64,000 nucleotides of DNA, from contig NZ_WRXN01000004.1 of NCBI RefSeq assembly GCF_009758205.1, positions 124,001-188,000 of the forward strand. The letters run 5' to 3'. Source of the stretch: Chitinophaga tropicalis. Its GTDB lineage: Bacteria > Bacteroidota > Bacteroidia > Chitinophagales > Chitinophagaceae. Below are positions 25,154 through 34,345 of the stretch, piece after piece (positions within the stretch are counted from its first letter, which is position 1; each line of letters begins with the position of its first letter). Under the pieces are notes generated by a model. The model was not told the origin of the DNA and made no database searches. It saw nothing but the letters and a program-made list of their open reading frames with translations. The translations under genes were made by a program, and so were the position numbers.

Positions 25154-27028
25154 TCAGAAGCTGCGATAATTTACTTTCATATCTATTTTCTCTGTTACCG
25201 GGGGGAGACACATTTCTTCATTACAGGTCTGATATTGGATCATTACTCCAATAACGTACTCTCCATATGGAAGGGATTTTCCATTGGAGCTGAATGCAAC
25301 TCTGAATTTTTGCATAAACTTTACGTCATCTCCATTGAAAACTTCTGTGGCTCCTTTGGGATGTGAAGGCGGAATAATCGGATCTCCTATCAGTTCAAAT
25401 CCTTTTGGCAACGTGTATTCTACTTTAGTAGGTATCCATCCTGCAGCTATATTACCTTCCGTATCAGCATAACCATACCATCCCTCTTTAAAATGCAGGT
25501 TTACTTCGATCTTTGCTTCCTGTACAGGCTGTATTAGTGCAACTGTCTTTGCTTCATAAGATACAGGGCCTTTCCCCCCTCCTGTTTTAAAGGTTTCATT
25601 AACGGGTTCTTTAATTTCTTCTGCAGCAAGCACACCTTTCCGGGCTATCGCTCTTTCCGGGTTCTTTTTGCCGGTCATAACATAAAAGTATCCCCTATGG
25701 CGCAAGGTCAGGTATTTATAATCATTCAGCTTGCCGAGATAGAAGCCTTTCATTCCGGGATCAGCATCCACCTTCTTTTTAACAGCCTCCAGGCTTCCCG
25801 CCCACTCTATTGCTCTCCCTGCATCCTTCCCGGGAGATTCCAGTTTCAGATCATGCAGATAACTCCAGCTTACAAGAGAATCAATATTAAATCCGTTAAT
25901 TGTTGGCAGGGAAAGACCTATCACCAGGTCAGGCACTCCGTCATGATTATAATCTGTAACAGCAATATTAGGTTGGCAGCCGGGGAAAGTCTTCTCAGCA
26001 TCTGCTGCTGTAAACAATGGTTTAGCATCTTCAAAACGTAATCCTTTGTCTGTTTGTACCCCCCGGAAAAAAACTACCGGGTCTTTGGTTTCACGCCTGT
26101 CATACAAATGGGTCACCAGCAGGTCCAATACGCCATCTTCATCCCAATCCACAGGGGTAATAAAACTTTTATACACGCCTGAATAGTGAGGGAGCTTATA
26201 ATTTCTCTTTGCTTTTTCAATTTCCTTTTCTCCTGGTTTCACGACCGATAAAGGTAACCCATCCAGTCCAAGCAGAAATTTTCGCAATCCGAATTTCGGT
26301 GCATGTTTTGTGCCAATGTTCAGCGCTACCTTCAGTTCACCGAAGCCGCCCACAAAGAGATCTGCAAGCCCATCTCCATTGAAGTCCGCAAAACCGGCAG
26401 AAGTATAATTCCAATACCTAGTGTCCCTGGGATCGAGCTCTGAGCTCCCCATTCCATTATTATCATGGGGATCTTTCGCCAATCCCTCCTGGTCCACAAA
26501 CTGCCTGGGCTCAAATCCCTTCTTACCACCTCTCCACCAGTTGATCAAGCCCGGGTTATACTGACCGGAGAGCATATCAACATACCCATCGTTATCCAGG
26601 TCCACAAAACGTGGGTGAATACCGATGCAACACCACTGATGGGCAGTCATGGTATCACCCTTTATATCTGTTGCGTAAAAATATTTACCTGAGTATTTTG
26701 GATGCTTATCTGAACCTTCATTAAGATAGACTTTCACGTATGAACCTTTTTCACCGGTCTCAAACTCGCCCAGCAACAGGTCTGTTTTCCCGTCATGATT
26801 CCAGTCATAAAAAGCCGGGTATGCCAACCCATGTTTTTCAGTACGTATCTCCTGTTGCGAGCCTGTAATCAGCATAGGCTGGTCTAATAGAGGCGCACCG
26901 GGAATTATATTATTAGTGATTTGCGGAAACTCTGGAAACCCTGTAGATTTCGTATTATCTTCCGGCTTTTGCGCCAGTAATATAAGCGGCAGCGCAGATG
27001 CAATAGCTGCAGATACTATCTTTCTCAT
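25154..27028 (-). CDS. FG-GAP/VCBS-repeat protein with C-terminal DsbD-alpha-like domain
   Basis: A 624-aa exported protein (signal peptide MRKIVSAAIASALPLILLAQ). It contains at least five integrin-type calcium-binding repeats: DWNHDGKTDLLLG, DLDNDGYVDMLSG, DFNGDGLADLFVG, DWDEDGVLDLLVT and DYNHDGVPDLVIG, forming a beta-propeller over about residues 60-380. The last ~130 residues (from about 490) resemble the periplasmic N-terminal domain of the thiol reductase DsbD: GWYGYAD, the IPPSHPKG stretch and MIQYQTCNEEMCLPP with its cysteine pair, but without the membrane or thioredoxin parts of DsbD. It is the last gene of the long minus-strand run, 15 nt after the second MutS-like gene. Function unknown; a periplasmic thiol role shared with the TlpA protein of the same operon is an inference. 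Confidence 0.82.
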   Translation of the reverse strand: MRKIVSAAIASALPLILLAQKPEDNTKSTGFPEFPQITNNIIPGAPLLDQPMLITGSQQEIRTEKHGLAYPAFYDWNHDGKTDLLLGEFETGEKGSYVKVYLNEGSDKHPKYSGKYFYATDIKGDTMTAHQWCCIGIHPRFVDLDNDGYVDMLSGQYNPGLINWWRGGKKGFEPRQFVDQEGLAKDPHDNNGMGSSELDPRDTRYWNYTSAGFADFNGDGLADLFVGGFGELKVALNIGTKHAPKFGLRKFLLGLDGLPLSVVKPGEKEIEKAKRNYKLPHYSGVYKSFITPVDWDEDGVLDLLVTHLYDRRETKDPVVFFRGVQTDKGLRFEDAKPLFTAADAEKTFPGCQPNIAVTDYNHDGVPDLVIGLSLPTINGFNIDSLVSWSYLHDLKLESPGKDAGRAIEWAGSLEAVKKKVDADPGMKGFYLGKLNDYKYLTLRHRGYFYVMTGKKNPERAIARKGVLAAEEIKEPVNETFKTGGGKGPVSYEAKTVALIQPVQEAKIEVNLHFKEGWYGYADTEGNIAAGWIPTKVEYTLPKGFELIGDPIIPPSHPKGATEVFNGDDVKFMQKFRVAFSSNGKSLPYGEYVIGVMIQYQTCNEEMCLPPVTEKIDMKVNYRSF

Positions 27029-27043
27029 TTTTTAAGCGGTTTC

Positions 27044-28387
27044 TTATCTGACAATTGTTGTTGTATTATTATTTCCCGTTATCATTTCCAATATACCTTC
27101 GTTCTGAATGATCATCATCCCATGACGATCACTTGTAATGCCAGCTGTAAGTATATAGGGATACCGTGGCACATTCCCTTCCATTAATGTAGGCAGATAA
27201 GAGAACTGCAGGTTGGTATGATCCTGAAGAGCCTCTCCTACTTCGATAATATGTGTTGAGATAACAAAGATGCAATTGAGATATTTCGAAAAAGCCGATG
27301 TAACGGCTAACGTAGCATCAAATGCGTCTTTTACATTCGTACCTTTGAACAGCTCATCAAAAATGACCACCATGTTCTTTCCATTGCTCACTTCTTCAGC
27401 TGCCTGCCTTACGCGGAGCACTTCTGCATAAAAATGACTGTATCCCATATTCAGATTATCAGCAACGTTGATAGAAGAATATACACCGTCCCTGATTGAG
27501 AACTCCATATTCTGCGCTGCCACGGGGAAGCCCATATGCGCCAGGTAAACAGCTATACCCAGTGATTTCATGAAAGTGGATTTACCTGCCATGTTAGCCC
27601 CGGTAAGGAAAAGGACGTTCTTATCACCATGCAATGAAACAGGATTGCCTACTGCCTTTTCCAGGGCAGGATGCCGTAAAGCAACGGCCCGTAGTATATT
27701 TTGCGAAGCCGGCAATGCCTTTGCAAATGAAAAGTGCCTTTCTGCCGCTACGCTTCCGACAGTGGTATATACATCCAGCTCATAGATCCCAATCAGTACC
27801 TTCTCCATTTCATGACGGAGCGAATGTCTCAGTATGAAATCGTATTTAGCTACTTTCATCGCAGAGAGTTGCTGCCCCTTCTCCTGACTCAGCCAGAACA
27901 GCCTGGGATCTGCCAGTATATTTTTAAGCTGTAAAGCCTGTTCATAATAAGGATCTCCCGGCTTACCATCTAATTGCCGGAGTAATTCTGCCAGCTTAGC
28001 GAGCATTTCAATAGTAGCTTCCAGTCCTGAGTAAATAGCCGCAAATTGTTCGTCACGCAGAAATGCTTCCAGTGCTTTCTTACGGAACACCGAAAAGGTA
28101 GCCTGTATCCTATTACCCGGTATAACAGCACTGAGATAATCTTCTGCGATGCGGCACACTGCAGGCTGGAATGGAAAAACAAGGTCTTTCTCCCTGAAAT
28201 ACCTGAAAATATCACTACGCCGGTTAATGATATCCGGATCAGTAAGCGGATGCTTAAACATAGCATCAAGCAATCGTTCACCACCTAATGTCTTTACCTT
28301 GTTGAAAATACTATAGATGGATTGCGGTTTGTATTTCCCCAACAGGTTCAGGTCTTCTATTGTCTGTTTATCTGCTGCAAAACTCAT
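27044..28387 (-). CDS. Short MutS-like ATPase (domains III and V only), second copy
   Basis: A 447-aa protein made of the MutS core/lever region (from DLNLLGKYKPQSIYSIFNKV, LTDPDIINRRSDIFRYF) and the MutS ATPase. The Walker A is LTGANMAGKSTFMKSL (about 262-277), with Walker B and signature VVIFDELFKGTNVKDAFDAT and the ISTHI motif. The mismatch-binding domain I, the connector domain II and the Smr nuclease of MutS2 are all absent, and no membrane helix is seen, so mismatch repair is unlikely. It begins with a 4-bp ATGA overlap with the preceding paralogue and the two share a closing motif (GITSDRHGMMIIQNEGILEM), suggesting a heterodimer of cytoplasmic ATPases. Role in the operon unknown. Confidence 0.9.
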   Translation of the reverse strand: MSFAADKQTIEDLNLLGKYKPQSIYSIFNKVKTLGGERLLDAMFKHPLTDPDIINRRSDIFRYFREKDLVFPFQPAVCRIAEDYLSAVIPGNRIQATFSVFRKKALEAFLRDEQFAAIYSGLEATIEMLAKLAELLRQLDGKPGDPYYEQALQLKNILADPRLFWLSQEKGQQLSAMKVAKYDFILRHSLRHEMEKVLIGIYELDVYTTVGSVAAERHFSFAKALPASQNILRAVALRHPALEKAVGNPVSLHGDKNVLFLTGANMAGKSTFMKSLGIAVYLAHMGFPVAAQNMEFSIRDGVYSSINVADNLNMGYSHFYAEVLRVRQAAEEVSNGKNMVVIFDELFKGTNVKDAFDATLAVTSAFSKYLNCIFVISTHIIEVGEALQDHTNLQFSYLPTLMEGNVPRYPYILTAGITSDRHGMMIIQNEGILEMITGNNNTTTIVR

Positions 28388-29739
28388 ACAGTTGTTTTTA
28401 TAACCTCGGGGTGCAATCCGGCCTCCAGCATTTCCAGTATCTTTTCATTATTGACAATGACCATACCGTGCCTGTCGTCAGTGATACCCTCTTTTAACAT
28501 ATAAGTATATACTGGTTGTGTGCCATTCATCCGGGTAGGGAGATAAAGAAAATAAATGTTCCTGCATTTTTCCGCCAGCACACTGCCAGCCTCAATAATA
28601 TGTGTCGAAATAATGAATATACTATCCCGCTTCGTTGCGAATGCCGATGCAACAGCAATGGTAGCTTCAAAAGCGTCTTTGACATTTGTACCACGGAAAA
28701 GTTCGTCAAAAACAATGAAGAGTCTTTTCCCCTGGCCCAGTTCATGCGCTATTTTTTTTAGCCGCAGCACTTCTGCGTAAAAATGACTGGCTCCCATGCC
28801 GAGATTATCCGGGAGATTAATAGTGGTATATATACCGTCCAATACATGGAACTGCATTTCAGCAGCTGCTACCGGGAATCCCATGTGAGCAAGCAACAAT
28901 GCGATACTCAATGATTTCATGAAGGTTGATTTCCCTGCCATATTGGCTCCTGTGAGAAAAACAACATTATTCTCCTGTGTTATCTGTACTGAATTGGGAA
29001 TTGCATTCTTAATCAGGGGATGATAAACGCCTTCCAGCTTCAAGCCCTGGTTTCCTGCAGGCAATGCTAAGGGGAAAACAAAATTCCGATCTCGCGCAAC
29101 GCGGGCTACAGCAAGATATACATCCAGCAGATAAACATAATGTAGCAGTTTTCTCATGCTCTCCCGGTAACGGAAGCGAAAAACAGCATCATACTGAGCC
29201 ATTACTGCATGAGGCAATTTTGCTTTATCGTCCTCCCGTAATACCAGTTCCAGGGCAGGTTCTGAAAGCAATGCTGTTATCTCTTCCCTGTCCGGCCTGT
29301 ATAATTCAAAGCCGGTTATTTCCGGCGAGTTAATGAATGCGGTTATTCTTTTCAACAAAGATACAAGAGCTATTATCCCTTTATGGATGGCGGCTGTTTC
29401 TGCATCCATTGCAATCATATTACTTAATTTTCTGGCTACGGAGTCTTCCTGGGGTAGTAATCTGGTTCTTTCATCCACATTATCCAGGTAAGGCTCTATA
29501 GCGTCAAACAACCCGCTTTCCAGAGGGAAGTCAACCTGCTTTTCTGTAAAATACCGGATAATGCCAATTCGCCGGTTAATGGCGTCACTATCAGACAGGG
29601 GGCGCCTGAACATATCCTCCAGGATTGCTGCTCCACCGCGTGTGGAGCAGCGATTGAAGATATTGTATACGGCATCTGCTCCATGCCTGCCAAATATGTT
29701 TAGATCTTCCAGCGTTTGCTTGTCAGTCGAAAATAACAT
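28384..29739 (-). CDS. Short MutS-like ATPase (domains III and V only), first copy
   Basis: A 451-aa paralogue of the next gene, beginning EDLNIFGRHGADAVYNIFNR and RPLSDSDAINRRIGIIRYF (MutS domain III start). The ATPase has LTGANMAGKSTFMKSL (Walker A about 263-278), LFIVFDELFRGTNVKDAFEA and IISTHIIEAG. It ends GITDDRHGMVIVNNEKILEM followed by a short tail. DNA-mismatch domain I is missing. It starts two bases after the stop of the GldF-GldG-like permease gene and overlaps the next gene by 4 bp, so translation of all three is probably coupled. This tight linkage of MutS-type ATPases to an ABC exporter is unusual. Confidence 0.9.
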   Translation of the reverse strand: MLFSTDKQTLEDLNIFGRHGADAVYNIFNRCSTRGGAAILEDMFRRPLSDSDAINRRIGIIRYFTEKQVDFPLESGLFDAIEPYLDNVDERTRLLPQEDSVARKLSNMIAMDAETAAIHKGIIALVSLLKRITAFINSPEITGFELYRPDREEITALLSEPALELVLREDDKAKLPHAVMAQYDAVFRFRYRESMRKLLHYVYLLDVYLAVARVARDRNFVFPLALPAGNQGLKLEGVYHPLIKNAIPNSVQITQENNVVFLTGANMAGKSTFMKSLSIALLLAHMGFPVAAAEMQFHVLDGIYTTINLPDNLGMGASHFYAEVLRLKKIAHELGQGKRLFIVFDELFRGTNVKDAFEATIAVASAFATKRDSIFIISTHIIEAGSVLAEKCRNIYFLYLPTRMNGTQPVYTYMLKEGITDDRHGMVIVNNEKILEMLEAGLHPEVIKTTV

Positions 29740-29741
29740 AC

Positions 29742-32153
29742 CTATTTTCTTTTACGTCTTATCAGCAGAATCGCTCCAAATGCAAGTAATATTACAGGCA
29801 TTACCCACAAGTAAATGATCCGAAGGAATCCAAGCTGTGCCAGCGTAACTTTCACCCGTTTATCCTGTGGATCAGGGCGACTTGCATCTATGGGGAACTC
29901 TCCTCCGCTCATCCAGCGGAACAGGGAAGTACTGAACACGAAATTGATAGTATGGTTACGTCTGAGCTCTTTGTTGCTGAAAAAATCAGCATCACCGGAT
30001 ACCACAATACGCTGCTGTTTTCCGTTGACTGTCCTGGTAAGGGCTGCTATAGTGGTAATGGGACCTATTACATCCCCATCGGCTGCTGAGAACGTAACAG
30101 TTCCCATTGTATCCCGTTTTCTTCTGCGCAAAATATCCTCCGCAGAAGCGCCTGTCTCCATCATCTCTTCCATCACCTTATCCATGTCTGCACCGGAGGC
30201 TGTGGCATTTACCACATTGTCAACATCCAGCGGTTTGATCCTGTTCCAGGAAGTTTTTGCCGCTGTTTTAGCCAGTGGCTGAACAGCAAATGCTCCATCG
30301 GAAGCCCAGGTAATTCCTGCCACGCCGGATAGCGTCAGTTGCTGACTGTCTGCAATGGCTTTTTCAAGCGGTGTATAGAAACTACCAGCACTTTTCTCTA
30401 CATAAGTCTCCACAAAATTTGGCGCATTATCCTTGCTTTCCTGGATAACAGTGCCATTCATGATCTGTATGCCCAGCTCTTTCAACAAAGGGTTCAATAT
30501 AGCTTGTTTGCCCGGTTCACCCGCAATAAGCAGGTTACCTCCATTACTTATATATTGTCTCAGCTTATTCATTACAGTATCTGACATCAGGACCCTGGGA
30601 TCAGCCAGTACTACAGCTGCAATATTCTTTGGTATATCCTGGTATTCCAGTTCAACACTGACAACGTCAAACCCCTGGTTTATCAGCGAATAACGGAATG
30701 AGGGCAGGTTGGTAAGTGTTTTATAATCCCGGTCTCCCGTTTTATTCACTCCCCGTTCAAGGTTACCTGTTAAAAAAGCGATCTTTGGTAAACTTACCTG
30801 TTGCAGACGCTGTAATGCAGCCGCTACTTCTGTTTCGGTGGGCCAAACTATCATATCGTCGAATACCCGCAGGAAAGTTGTGTGGTCTTTCCATTTCAGC
30901 TGCATGACATAACGGTTATTCTCCGGCCTGAGGTCAATTATCTTACGCATCTGCTGAGGTGATAATATTCCTTTTAGCTCCACATCCATTCCTTTTGCAT
31001 ACTGTTCCGCAACATCCCGAAGATTCTTTCCAGGATATCTGTTCCTGCCGGAAATCTCCTCCGTACTATCATAGTAAGTGACTTTTTTAAGAATGATGTT
31101 ATCCTTAAAACGTGTGTAGTCTTCCCACCTTGCTTTATTAATGTTATAGGAACCGGGATTACCGAGATAAAAATAACGGTCAAGCAAATTAACATAGGCG
31201 GTTACCTCTAACGGTTCATCGCCTAAGCCGGCCAGAATCTTTTGTACGCGCGGTGTAAGGGTATTGGATTTATTCAGTGTTGTATCATAATAACCAATCA
31301 ATCCGGGAATAGAGGATACATAGCCAATAAGTAATGCCGAAGCCATTACAGCTGCATATCTGCTGGCTTTTACAATAGCAGGTTTGGATTCCATTCCGGC
31401 CTTCAGTTTATAAATACTGAGGCCCAGGAAAATGTATACGATCACAATGAAGTAAATAACATCTTTAGTGGTGATCAACCCACCTAACATGCTTTGGGTA
31501 CGGCCATTAATGGAGAAATAATAAGTAAGTTCACGTACAAAATCCACCCTCTGCCAAAGACTGCCGATATAACTAAGAATACCTATCATTACAAAAGTGC
31601 TGATAGCTGCTACTACCTGGTAACCAGTAAGACAACTCATAAACAGGCCGATGGCTGAATAAGCGCAAAGCAACAGGTAGAAACCAAACATAGCAGACGT
31701 CAGCATCCCCGTTTCGGGGTGCTCTATATGAAACATACCGGATAACAGAAATACACCTACAATGCCAACCAATACAAGACTGTATACCATCATGGCGAGG
31801 TATTTCCCGAAAACTATCTCATATACTTTTATAGGAGAGGAATACAACAGCTTAATAGTACCGCTGCTGATTTCGCGGCTAATAAGGCTCATTGTTAACA
31901 GTGGTACATACAGGTAGAGGTTCTGCATGATCTTTCCAAAGAGACCTGGCTGGCTCAGATATACCCAATTGGTATAACTCATGAAAAATCCACTTCCTGT
32001 ACCTGATATCTCCTGCTGACGAGCAAGCATCTGTAGCTGCCCCAGGTATACACTGCCACATTGGATCAGGAATACGATCATCAGGAACCAGGCAATGGGC
32101 GAGTAAAACAAAGTACGCAGCTCTGTTCTGGCTATTTTCAGTATAACTTTCAT
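29742..32153 (-). CDS. ABC transporter permease fused to GldG-like auxiliary domain
   Basis: An 803-aa inner-membrane protein. Residues 1 to about 245 form an ABC-2 type permease (GldF-like) with about six helices (LFYSPIAWFLMIVFLIQCGS, MMVYSLVLVGIVGVFLLSGM, YFIVIVYIFLGLSIYKL) and the EISSGTIKLLYSSPI motif. A further helix (about 265-285) leads to the GldG/ABC_transp_aux extracytoplasmic domain (VQKILAGL, RFKDNIILKKVTYYDS, GNLLIAGEPGKQ, IVVSGDADFFSN), and a final helix (LWVMPVILLAFGAILLIRR) closes the protein. GldF and GldG are usually separate proteins of the gliding/ABC system, so this is a fusion. Its ATPase is the next gene upstream (88 nt). Exported substrate unknown. Confidence 0.88.
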   Translation of the reverse strand: MKVILKIARTELRTLFYSPIAWFLMIVFLIQCGSVYLGQLQMLARQQEISGTGSGFFMSYTNWVYLSQPGLFGKIMQNLYLYVPLLTMSLISREISSGTIKLLYSSPIKVYEIVFGKYLAMMVYSLVLVGIVGVFLLSGMFHIEHPETGMLTSAMFGFYLLLCAYSAIGLFMSCLTGYQVVAAISTFVMIGILSYIGSLWQRVDFVRELTYYFSINGRTQSMLGGLITTKDVIYFIVIVYIFLGLSIYKLKAGMESKPAIVKASRYAAVMASALLIGYVSSIPGLIGYYDTTLNKSNTLTPRVQKILAGLGDEPLEVTAYVNLLDRYFYLGNPGSYNINKARWEDYTRFKDNIILKKVTYYDSTEEISGRNRYPGKNLRDVAEQYAKGMDVELKGILSPQQMRKIIDLRPENNRYVMQLKWKDHTTFLRVFDDMIVWPTETEVAAALQRLQQVSLPKIAFLTGNLERGVNKTGDRDYKTLTNLPSFRYSLINQGFDVVSVELEYQDIPKNIAAVVLADPRVLMSDTVMNKLRQYISNGGNLLIAGEPGKQAILNPLLKELGIQIMNGTVIQESKDNAPNFVETYVEKSAGSFYTPLEKAIADSQQLTLSGVAGITWASDGAFAVQPLAKTAAKTSWNRIKPLDVDNVVNATASGADMDKVMEEMMETGASAEDILRRRKRDTMGTVTFSAADGDVIGPITTIAALTRTVNGKQQRIVVSGDADFFSNKELRRNHTINFVFSTSLFRWMSGGEFPIDASRPDPQDKRVKVTLAQLGFLRIIYLWVMPVILLAFGAILLIRRKRK

Positions 32154-32241
32154 TTGTTTATTGCACTATATTTTAAAATGGGCATGGAGATCTCCGGCAT
32201 CTTACTGTAAAGGCCGGGTCCACCCTGTTCCGTTTGCCTGC

Positions 32242-33168
32242 TTAATTGTTTTTGGAAGACAATTGCTTGAAAATCTCGTCCAACGCAGTTTTGTCGAGGG
32301 ATATTTCACGCAGGCGCCAACCCTTGTTTACACTGGCAGTGATCAGCCGTTCAGCTATCTCCTGATCGCCGTTAAAGTGCACACGTATCTGCCGTTCAGT
32401 AAGGAATTCAACCCTGGTCACACCGCTCACCTTCTCCACTTCTTCTACAGCCGGAGGATTCTCCATGTGCATGATCAGACTATGTGGCTCAACATAATTA
32501 TTGAAAGCATCCATAGTATCAGAGAAAACTATTCGGCCGCTTTCAATCATTTTAATTTCCTTACAAAGCAGTTGTACTTCTGACAGAATATGAGATGAAA
32601 AGATCACAGCACGGTCCGCAGCAATCTCCTTAATAAGAGCACGTACTTCTATAATCTGGTTCGGATCCAGCCCGTTGGTAGGCTCATCCAGCACTACCAG
32701 TTTAGGGCGGTGGACAATAGCCTGGGCAATACCAACACGTTGCCTGTATCCTCCCGAAAGATTACGGAGTAACCGATGGCCGAAATGATCCACTCCACAA
32801 CGCTCCTTGGCTTCTTTAACAGCCGGTTTGATCCTGTCTTTCGGCATTCTGCGTAACCCGGCACAATAGTGTAGGTATTCGTCCACTGTAAGGTCCAGGT
32901 ACAGGGGTGGATTTTGCGGCAAAAAACCTATTTCCTGCTTTGCGAGTTCCGGCGCCTCCCGCATATTGATACCATTGATATAAACACTTCCCATTGTCTG
33001 GTTCAGTGCACCACAGAGGATGTTCATTGTAGTGGATTTACCGGCACCATTGGAACCAAGCAATCCCACTATGCCTCTTTTTCCTATTTCCATATTAATG
33101 TCACGGATGGCCCAGGAACTGGTATACCTGTGCGACAGCCCTTCGATTTTAACGATCGTTTCCTGCAT
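32242..33168 (-). CDS. ABC transporter ATP-binding protein (GldA-like)
   Basis: A 308-aa ABC ATPase with Walker A LLGSNGAGKSTT, Q-loop FLPQNPPLY, signature LSGGYRQR, Walker B LVVLDEPTNGLD and H-loop IFSSHIL. The region after about residue 215 is a short extra domain typical of GldA/NatA-type exporters. It energises the fused permease encoded 88 nt downstream. It follows the TlpA-like gene after 37 nt in the same run. A real gliding role is not implied: other gld genes are not in the window. Confidence 0.93.
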   Translation of the reverse strand: MQETIVKIEGLSHRYTSSWAIRDINMEIGKRGIVGLLGSNGAGKSTTMNILCGALNQTMGSVYINGINMREAPELAKQEIGFLPQNPPLYLDLTVDEYLHYCAGLRRMPKDRIKPAVKEAKERCGVDHFGHRLLRNLSGGYRQRVGIAQAIVHRPKLVVLDEPTNGLDPNQIIEVRALIKEIAADRAVIFSSHILSEVQLLCKEIKMIESGRIVFSDTMDAFNNYVEPHSLIMHMENPPAVEEVEKVSGVTRVEFLTERQIRVHFNGDQEIAERLITASVNKGWRLREISLDKTALDEIFKQLSSKNN

Positions 33169-33205
33169 TTGCTGAATATTGGTTGGTTATGATATCTCTT
33201 TTGTG

Positions 33206-34252
33206 CTATTCTTTCCTGTACTCTTCCAGGCTACTTCTGATCTGTTCGATCATGGGGCCGGCGTTCTTACCTGATTGCCGGGCAATCTGTAATGCCTTCT
33301 CCGCATTTTCAACTGCAGCCTTCCTGTTACCAGCTTTATAATAGTTGCCGGCAACCAATTCATAAATGAGGTAATTCTTTTCCTGCCCTGCCTGCTTCAT
33401 CAATTCTTCAAACAATTGTGTCCTTGTGGCAGATGGACTGATCGTATCATTGCCAAGTAATCTGTTTGTAAAAGCTTTATAATCTGTAATTGTATCCAGG
33501 ACGAACTTTACCTCTGTCAATGCCTCCATTTTGGACGACATTTTCATCCGCGCATTATATTTTATTGCTGCAAATTTTCCTGTTTCAGCCGGGTATGTTG
33601 CCATAAAGAGATCGCACAGATGAATGGTTTTAAGGTATTCCTTCTTTTCATACGCTTTGTTAACATCTGCCTCAGTGATCCTTGGATCTTCCAGCAGTGC
33701 CCATACAAGCACAGAGATCTCTTCAGCGGTATGAGGAGTCCAGGCATCCCATTTACCTCGCATAATGCCATCCTTATCTACTACTATTACAGTAGGATTA
33801 CCTGCATTAAGAGACTTCCCATATTCATTATTATTCAGCGTCATGGGAAAACCGTACTTATGTTCTTTCCAATAAGCAGCAGGGCTTAATCCTTTATTTA
33901 CCACTGTTTCATTATAGTCCATCCCAATCATCTGGAAATCTTTCCTTTCCTGATATTTCTTCAGGGAGCTGTCCAGCTCTGCTGTAAGCTTACGACAGGG
34001 GGCACACCAGGTAGCCCAGAAATCCAGTACCAGTACTTTCCCTTTCATGTCTGCACTTCTTAATATCCGGCCGTCCGGGGTGGGCAGGCTGAAAGCAGGA
34101 AGGCGCTCATTCTTATGGGACTTTCCTTCAAAAATATTGCTGGTACAGTATTCATTAAACCTTTTATCCATAGAAGGCCTCACTGTCCTGCTTTGTGCGA
34201 ATAAAATAACAGGTGCAAGTACTATAGCAATTGCCCAACTGGTAATTTTCAT
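33206..34252 (-). CDS. TlpA-family periplasmic thioredoxin-like protein
   Basis: A 348-aa exported protein (signal peptide ITSWAIAIVLAPVILFAQ). The thioredoxin fold lies at about 45-175 with the active site FWATWCAPCRKL, the preceding GKVLVLDFW strand and a cis-Pro-like GNPTVIVVD loop. The C-terminal half is helical, with a TPR-like tail (YELVAGNYYKAGNRKAAVENAEKAL). TlpA proteins reduce disulfides outside the cytoplasm and need a membrane electron donor such as DsbD. The same operon encodes a DsbD-alpha-like domain at its end. A strong hairpin (34295-34321) precedes the gene. Confidence 0.9.
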   Translation of the reverse strand: MKITSWAIAIVLAPVILFAQSRTVRPSMDKRFNEYCTSNIFEGKSHKNERLPAFSLPTPDGRILRSADMKGKVLVLDFWATWCAPCRKLTAELDSSLKKYQERKDFQMIGMDYNETVVNKGLSPAAYWKEHKYGFPMTLNNNEYGKSLNAGNPTVIVVDKDGIMRGKWDAWTPHTAEEISVLVWALLEDPRITEADVNKAYEKKEYLKTIHLCDLFMATYPAETGKFAAIKYNARMKMSSKMEALTEVKFVLDTITDYKAFTNRLLGNDTISPSATRTQLFEELMKQAGQEKNYLIYELVAGNYYKAGNRKAAVENAEKALQIARQSGKNAGPMIEQIRSSLEEYRKE

Positions 34253-34294
34253 CTTCTTACTATTTAAATTTTGATTTGGCAGGCATGAGATTTC

Positions 34295-34321
34295 CAGGCA
34301 GCCTGCCTGGCAGGCTACCTG
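34295..34321 (-). promoter_or_regulatory. Strong intercistronic hairpin
   Basis: A 13-nt arm (34295-34307) pairs with 34309-34321, with one G-U wobble on the minus-strand RNA. It lies in the 93-nt gap between the PKD-like and TlpA-like genes. It is not followed by a U-run on the minus strand, so it looks like an RNA-stabilising, processing or attenuating element rather than a full terminator. Confidence 0.55.
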
Positions 34322-34345
34322 AAAATGGTTATGGTGTATGTTGGC

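Noticed and set aside
30115-30180. Frameshift suspicion in the GldF-GldG fusion
   Set aside because: The frame is continuous across both parts and the linker is helical and plausible, so it is treated as a true fusion.
32180-32205. GGAGATCTCC palindrome in the ABC ATPase-permease gap
   Set aside because: Ten-base palindrome without repeat elsewhere; likely chance.
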